From contig OZ018324.1 in assembly GCA_963969495.1 (NCBI GenBank), positions 43,212,609 to 43,276,608 on the forward strand: a DNA stretch of 64,000 bases, given 5' to 3'. Below are positions 59,044 to 64,000 of this stretch, piece by piece. The first letter of the stretch is position 1. The number at the start of each line of letters is the position of its first letter. The notes under the pieces were generated by a model. The model saw nothing but the letters and a program-made list of their open reading frames with translations. It had not been told where the DNA came from and did no database searches. The DNA is from Ceratothoa steindachneri (Eukaryota > Arthropoda > Malacostraca > Isopoda > Cymothoidae). Both the position numbers and the translations under genes were made by a program.

Positions 59044-60043
59044 ATGTCTTCATTTAAATTATTTGTTAAACAAGGTCAAACCCTGGGACTAAAGGACAAA
59101 AAACTCCTTGCATACGTCCAAGATAAAGAAAGGACGGAAAGTCAAATAAGGGTAGAAGAGAGAAAGATGGAGGCAGAAGAGAGAAAGATACATATGGAAG
59201 CAGAAGAGCGGGAAAAGATAAGAGAACACGAGAGAGCATTGAGCAAGGACCAAGTGGAAGTGCAGTCCGTGGGGTCCAGGACTGGGACATCGCAGGTCCC
59301 AACTATGAAGCTGCCAGCGTACAAGGACGAAGACAACCTATACGCGTACCTCTCGCACTTCGAAATTTTTTTTGAAGTGAATCACTGGGATATCGAGACA
59401 GACGGTATCGCCAGATTACTTCCCCATCTCAGTACCCGAGTAAGAGACATATTCGTGTCTTTACCATCTGAGGCGACGATAGACTATTCCACCCTAAAAG
59501 CAGAACTACTGGGAGCGATTAACTTGAATCCTGAAGACTATAGGATAAAATTTAGGCAGGCTAGGATTCAGCCCGGACAAACCTACCGACAATTTGGTTA
59601 TATTTTTAGGAGACACCTTCAATTTTGGTTAGAGTGAGCTCGAGTTAGAAATGATTTTGACTCACTCATCAACTTCATACTGAAGGACCAGCTATTATGC
59701 ACGCTGCCTCCAGAATTAATGGCCTTTGTCAAGGACAGGAGAGCAGAGTCCTTCAGTGAGTGTGTGTCAGAAGCCGACTTGCATTTATCAAACCATAGGT
59801 TATATCCTAGAGAGTGTAATAAAAACAAGCCCTCGTCCCCCAAGAAAGGTGGGTATCATCAGAAACCCTTTTCGCCAAAGGAATGGGGATTATCCCCATA
59901 AACCCCCACAAAATAACTCCCCTACTTTCGTAAGGAACTCTGCAAATCCCAGAAACCCCATAACTTGCTATAGTTGTGGCATCCAAGGCCACTTTAGCTA
60001 CAATTGCCCCCAAAACTCGAGGCTCAAGTCGCCCTCGAACTAG
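59044..60043 (+). pseudogene. Gypsy-2 gag with zinc knuckle
   Basis: ATG at 59044 (MSSFKLFVKQGQTLGLKDK). A charged helix EERKMEAEERKIHMEAEERE occupies about residues 38-60, probable coiled coil. The capsid-like core TMKLPAYKDEDNLYAYLSHF, ARLLPHLSTRVRDIFVSLP and YRQFGYIFRRHLQFWLE ends at TGA 59635. The same phase continues RNDFDSLINFILKDQLL and SECVSEADLHLSNHRLYP to a stop at 59899. After a phase change, CYSCGIQGHFSYNC (about 59965-60005) is an intact CX2CX4HX4C knuckle. It is closely related to the Gypsy-1 gag over the capsid core. Gag would form the particle; this copy is broken by the TGA and the shift. Confidence 0.88.
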
Positions 60044-60513
60044 CAGGTACATATCCTGACGGCAACGTTGAAATAAGAACACTCTTGAATCCCTCACCTC
60101 CTTTGACCACAGCGAATTCCCCTGAACAACAGGTGAATTTTGTATAAAGCAAATATTTTCCCGAAGGATTAAAATTCGAGACTGGGGCCGTAAATGGTCG
60201 CCGAGTCTCAACCGTGTTACGCGATACGGGGTGTACCTGTACCGTTGTATCAAACCAATTGCTTTCATCTATCAACCCCCAGCACCAGAAGTTCGTGGTC
60301 GTCCAGGATTTCCTGGGTAGACCCACTAAGTTTCCTGTCGTCCGATGACACATACAGTCGAAATATTTTTCTGGCTGGACCGACGTAGTAGCAGCGCCTA
60401 TTAAATTCTGCTCTGTATTAATAGGCCAGAGCGCGCAGCTCTCCCCAAATCTGATAGCTGAATTAGTAGTCACTCGGATACCCGCGAATGAGAGACACCC
60501 GGTTTCGACCCAT
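60044..60513 (+). pseudogene. Gypsy-2 retropepsin region
   Basis: VLRDTGCTCTVVSNQLLSS with DTG at 60223-60231 is the aspartic protease active site. NFV-type and FPEGLKFETGAVNGRRVS sequence lies before it, and KFVVVQDFLGRPTKFPVVR and PIKFCSVLIGQSAQLSPN after it, corresponding block by block to Gypsy-1 at 43740-44060. Stops at about 60144 and 60346. Confidence 0.85.
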
Positions 60514-61317
60514 TTGTTTTCGTCCGAGAAACGTGTGAACGAAGGGATATGTTCACGAGTCGTTAAGACTGCGACGGATGTGGTGCCGGCCCTCCCACCC
60601 CCGGAGTGGAAGGTAGCGAAGAAAAAGAATGAAGAAGAAGAAAGAAGAATAAATATAAGAAAAGTAATACATACGCCTAATAAGCAAGCTGTAGCCAAAC
60701 AAGTTTCTCCTGATCACAGGACAATCAAAGAAACTTTTAAAGAAAAAATTCTGACTGAGAAATCTTCGCAAGATCAAAATAAATGTGCAAAATTGCTGCC
60801 GGAGCAAAATCCAGAAAATGAAGATTCTCATAAGACAATGATGGTGACCAAAAACTCAAGGTCAAAGGCAGGGATTGAAACGGGAGTACCAAGCTGCTTT
60901 CAAGAAAATGAGAGTTCTAAAGAGAGTTTAATGAAAGAAGAAATAAACGAAGAATGTCGGGAAGATCAATCTCCTCTCCCTGATGTAGATCAACCCAATT
61001 CCCGAGAAGAAAAGTCAAGAGTAAATAGGCAAATAAAGATTAAAAGAGAAGGAGAAGCAAGAAGATGTGTAGGTCGTTGGAAGAGGCCATCCTTCTATCC
61101 TGACCACGTGTACGTGACTACCCCTACACGGGAAGGACCCTTACATGCACGTAGCGCCTTCTCAAAGCGTCCCTGCGAACGCGTTCGCACGATGAAAACG
61201 TCTAAATACTACTTTTCTGATGAGGCCATCTCTGAGCTAGGAGTCAAAATTGGGAAAAACGGTTCATCCAGAAGACAGAATCGGGTAGACGCCTTAATAA
61301 AGATGCCGCTTCCCTGA
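60514..61317 (+). CDS. 267-codon ORF: charged linker fused to RT thumb
   Basis: Second-longest stop-free frame in the window after Gypsy-1 gag-pro, starting at the first Met of a frame that is open from slightly upstream. Residues 1-175 are very hydrophilic (EEEERRINIRKV, KEKILTEKSSQDQNK, MKEEINEECREDQSPLPDVD) with no known domain. Residues about 190-215 read GRWKRPSFYPDHVYVTTPTR. The end, YYFSDEAISELGVKIGKNGS and RVDALIKMPLP, is the RT thumb seen in Gypsy-1 (YLGFKIGQ...IANMPLP). After TGA at 61315, TRKQVRSFVG continues the thumb to about 61400. The RT core is thus replaced by this linker. It could be a true lineage-specific pol segment, a fusion created by deletion, or an open frame left by chance. 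Confidence 0.55.
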   Translation: MFSSEKRVNEGICSRVVKTATDVVPALPPPEWKVAKKKNEEEERRINIRKVIHTPNKQAVAKQVSPDHRTIKETFKEKILTEKSSQDQNKCAKLLPEQNPENEDSHKTMMVTKNSRSKAGIETGVPSCFQENESSKESLMKEEINEECREDQSPLPDVDQPNSREEKSRVNRQIKIKREGEARRCVGRWKRPSFYPDHVYVTTPTREGPLHARSAFSKRPCERVRTMKTSKYYFSDEAISELGVKIGKNGSSRRQNRVDALIKMPLP

Positions 61318-61766
61318 ACCAGAAAGCAAGTTCGTTCGTTCGTAGGAACCACCCCAGGCTACCGAAAATTCATTCGACATATGTTAGGCCAGTCGAAAAC
61401 TCTCGATGTAGGAAACAGCGTATGTGACTGGAGTACTGAAAGCACTAGCCATAATGTAATACCAGATTAATATAGTTTACCTACGGTAATTTGTTTTATG
61501 TGTAGATAGAATTTTTTTAGTTGGTTTATTTCGTACGTATAAGTGTATCCAATATGTTGTAGTTTCGTTTGTGTATTTCGTAGAATCGGTTAAGGGAAGT
61601 GTTAATTAGGCGCACGGAGGACATAATTCAATCAATAAGAGTGATGTGAGTGGAGCGTTCCCTCTATCGGTCGAGTAGCTTTTTGTACAGATGTTTTAGT
61701 AGGACTCTTTGCGTAGAGCACAGGCGATTCCCCCCCCCCTACAGGATCATCTTAAGGGTGGAGGAA
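61318..61766 (+). promoter_or_regulatory. Gypsy-2 3' untranslated part and purine tract
   Basis: After the thumb remnant (to about 61400) the sequence is non-coding. AAGGGTGGAGGAA at 61754-61766 next to the LTR start is a typical polypurine tract for plus-strand priming. A C-tract of nine lies at about 61731-61739. Confidence 0.7.
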
Positions 61767-61849
61767 TGTAGAGGTCTAATATGAAATTAGTATATATGTA
61801 TATATATATATATAAACCCAGATGTCTGTAGTTATTTTTTCCGTTAGAA

Positions 61850-61901
<52 letters not shown>

Positions 61902-63294
61902 TTCTAACGGAAAAAATAACTACAGACATCTGGGTTTAGCTTTGCCCCTTCGAGGTTCTCCGGTAACATAGGAGAACGGGCAAAATGGTAAGTGATACGA
62001 GACTGATTCCTGACCTCAGCTCAAAAGGCAGGCACTTCGAGGGTGTACTTATAAACAACCCAGTCAAAAGTGCAAACTGCCGATCTTGTATTACCCTCTC
62101 TCCGAGCCACAAGATCTCGTAGTACCCCCTCTTCGAGTCACAAGACGCAAAAGGGCGGCAGACCAACCCGAGGTCCCACCTTGCGAGCCCCTTCCCCCAA
62201 TCCACCTCCCCACCCACCTGGGCGGGAGTAAGTTAAGTATATAACCGGATGACCCGTGTAAACGTGGCTTTTTTTTTCTCACCGAAGAGACAAGAAAGTC
62301 ACCGGTTGACAGATTTTTCGAGTTCGACAAGAAGACTCAAAAATCACCGGTACAAAGTTATTGCAAGTTAAGGAGAATTTGCAGTCCTTGTACAATACCA
62401 GTTTGTACCAAGGAAGCTCGGCGCCGTTCGAGCCCCAAGATTAGTGAGTATCAACCTACACAGATTGAGGACTCCAGATCTGATTCTATCTGAGTTTGAC
62501 AACTCCAAACTAGATAGATTTCTCATCCAAAATCAAAATTATATAAGCGAGACCCAAATCGCTAGAAAAGAATAAAAACATATCCCAAGATTAGAAACTT
62601 TTTCAAGGTCATAAACATACGAGAAACAACCCTCCTCATCGGCGTCTTTGTTTTGATTCTCTTACGCCAACTCGAAATTACTTGTGACGTCACTTATCCC
62701 CCTTTAGGCCGGAGTAGCGCTATCTTGGGGAGCAAACTGCAAACTTACTCGAGCTACGCCTCTCAGGTACAATAATCCCCGACGATATTCTAACTGAAAA
62801 CTGGTATTAATCTCTATTACCTTATGTAAGTTTTGAATAATCCTGTTATTTATGTCCCCGTGCATAAAAATTAGTTTAGCGGATGTCTGGCCAAAGTCAA
62901 CGCTATTAACTTAAAAATTGTTCCCCCGTAAAATTTTATCTCTACTCGAGGCTCGAGAGCAAGCCCTGTAATCCCATTTTCTTTTTATACCTGTGTTAGA
63001 TCTGTGTGTTTTAAAGTTAATTAGTGAGGTGGGTTATGTTTATTAAAGTATATTTTTTTTTAGTAAATGCACTGTTTTAATTATCCCCGAACGAGTTGAA
63101 GTGGCAATATTTGATAAGGTCAAGAAAGAAACCCAGTATATGCATTCACTAGAATAAAAATCAAGTTTAGCACTCCAAGATCTCGATCCTCAAGCGATCA
63201 CCGAGGCACGAACTTACGCCTCAATTTAAAGTTATTTGGTTTATTAAAAGTTAATAAAACAAATAAATATATATTAGCTCGACATTCTACGACA
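61767..63294 (+). repeat. Gypsy-2 3' LTR
   Basis: Starts TGTAGAGG and ends CTACGACA (TGT...ACA, with TGTAG/CTACgACA as terminal inverted bases). It aligns with the 5' LTR from the TA tract onward; an extra ~40 bp lies near 63143-63182 and a ~35-bp addition near 62100-62140. The start contains a 126-bp palindrome that the 5' LTR does not have. Confidence 0.9.
61813..61938. repeat. 126-bp perfect palindrome
   Basis: Left arm from AAACCCAGATGTCTGTAG through CCGTTAGAATCATCGATA, a central TA run, then the exact reverse complement ending CTACAGACATCTGGGTTT. The symmetry axis falls between 61875 and 61876. No mismatch over 63 bp per arm as I read it. Confidence 0.95.
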
Positions 63295-64000
63295 ATTCCC
63301 TTCATTGGAAATTATTAATCCAAATTAACATACTATAATTGATTTATATATTTCCATTCAATTTAGGCCTGTTAAAACTCTAAGCATAGGAATTGGTAAC
63401 TATGCCTTTCATCGCATTCTATAATTAAGGATAACGTGTAGAGGGAATTAAATTTTCGTTGAGTTCACTACATTCTAAGAAAAACCCCTAAGGAACTTGC
63501 CGGGCAATTGGAGAAGAAGGCCTCGAGGACAGTGGCAGCTGGTGTGAAAAGAGTAAAGAGTGATCGTAAGCAACGACAGTATCATTTGGGTAATTTAGAG
63601 ATAGAATATGTCTGTATGATGCTTGGTTATTTCTAATGATCTCGAAACTAAATGAAAGTGGATTGGATAAAGGAATAAATTGAGAATGGATAGAACTTCC
63701 TAGCCTCTCAACATACTGGTTTGATTTTCCCCAAATATAAGGTGTGGCCTGTCCTTGGATTTTAGAGCAATCATTTTTCTGTTAAGGTAAATTATTTACG
63801 ACTATAATGGTAAGGTAAATAGAAATATTCTCATCTGGCTAAACAGAAACCGTTTTCTTCTCCACCCTTTCCTCTCTTCAAGCAAAAACCGATAGCTATG
63901 CCAGAGGTCTCTCTGGTTGAACGGGTTGAACGAGCTTGGTGGATATGTCACACGTCATTTACCTTCAATAAAATTGTCAGTTAACTAAATGTTTCATTCA
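63295..64000. other. No certain gene; short coding-like trace at 63487-63630
   Basis: The plus-strand phase KELAGQLEKKASRTVAAGVK, RVKSDRKQRQYHL near 63490-63600 has the look of a helix-turn-helix start of a Tc1-like transposase, but it is short and lacks neighbours. The rest is AT-rich without features. Confidence 0.25.

Overview
This is a eukaryotic, AT-rich, transposon-dominated stretch, most probably from an arthropod. The repeat mix supports that: BEL/Pao and Ty3/Gypsy LTR elements, several LINE lineages, a Penelope-like element, piggyBac, hAT and mariner-type DNA transposons, plus long (TA)n and (ATT)n tracts. Some LINE relics (15.4-16.0, 38.4-40.3 and 51.5-52.5 kb) resemble families I know as abundant in decapod crustaceans, but that is recall, not a search. 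I recognise no host protein gene, rRNA or tRNA. Almost every coding trace is a broken transposon gene, so most CDS-like entries are given as pseudogenes. A 200-N assembly gap lies at 428-627.

Layout. 0-16 kb: a piggyBac element with TTAA-type ends (2434-4725), a decayed hAT/ZBED-like transposase (6.6-7.6 kb), a deleted mariner with paired inverted termini (7767-8661), a LINE reverse transcriptase (9.66-10.8 kb), an unidentified 162-codon ORF (12.46-12.95 kb) and a LINE ORF2 3' end (15.4-16.0 kb, minus). 17-24 kb: a nested locus in which a Gypsy LTR sits inside a DUF4817 mariner-like MITE and part of the composite is tandemly duplicated; then a multicopy arthropod protein relic, a proline-codon minisatellite and a LINE ORF1 fragment. 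26.2-32 kb: one long BEL/Pao element on the minus strand with gag, protease, RT, RNase H and integrase all recognisable but full of stops. 33.7-40.3 kb: a divergent LTR, head-to-head Penelope GIY-YIG ends, a collapsed LINE and a CR1-like LINE.

40.5-47.3 kb: a Gypsy element (Gypsy-1) with 1.47-kb LTRs that lacks the RT core and integrase and is bracketed by ~170-bp direct repeats. 51.5-54.7 kb: a LINE 3' end and a clean solo LTR of the Gypsy-1 family with a 5-bp target duplication. 57.2-63.3 kb: a second Gypsy (Gypsy-2) with related gag but different LTRs, also deleted through RT and integrase; its 3' LTR carries a 126-bp perfect palindrome.

How the parts relate. The Gypsy-1 LTR family occurs five times as a full-length or nearly full-length LTR (17.8, 33.7, 40.7, 45.7, 53.4 kb), plus one truncated duplicate at 17.3 kb. 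All copies begin with the same terminal inverted repeat and carry a minisatellite of about 80 bp whose units are made of short palindromes. Neither internally deleted Gypsy copy encodes an integrase, so any movement after the deletions would have needed enzymes supplied in trans. The strongest candidates for something undescribed are the palindrome-rich LTR architecture, the ~170-bp flanking duplication of Gypsy-1, and the large palindrome in Gypsy-2. I see no host operon, CRISPR or defence system.
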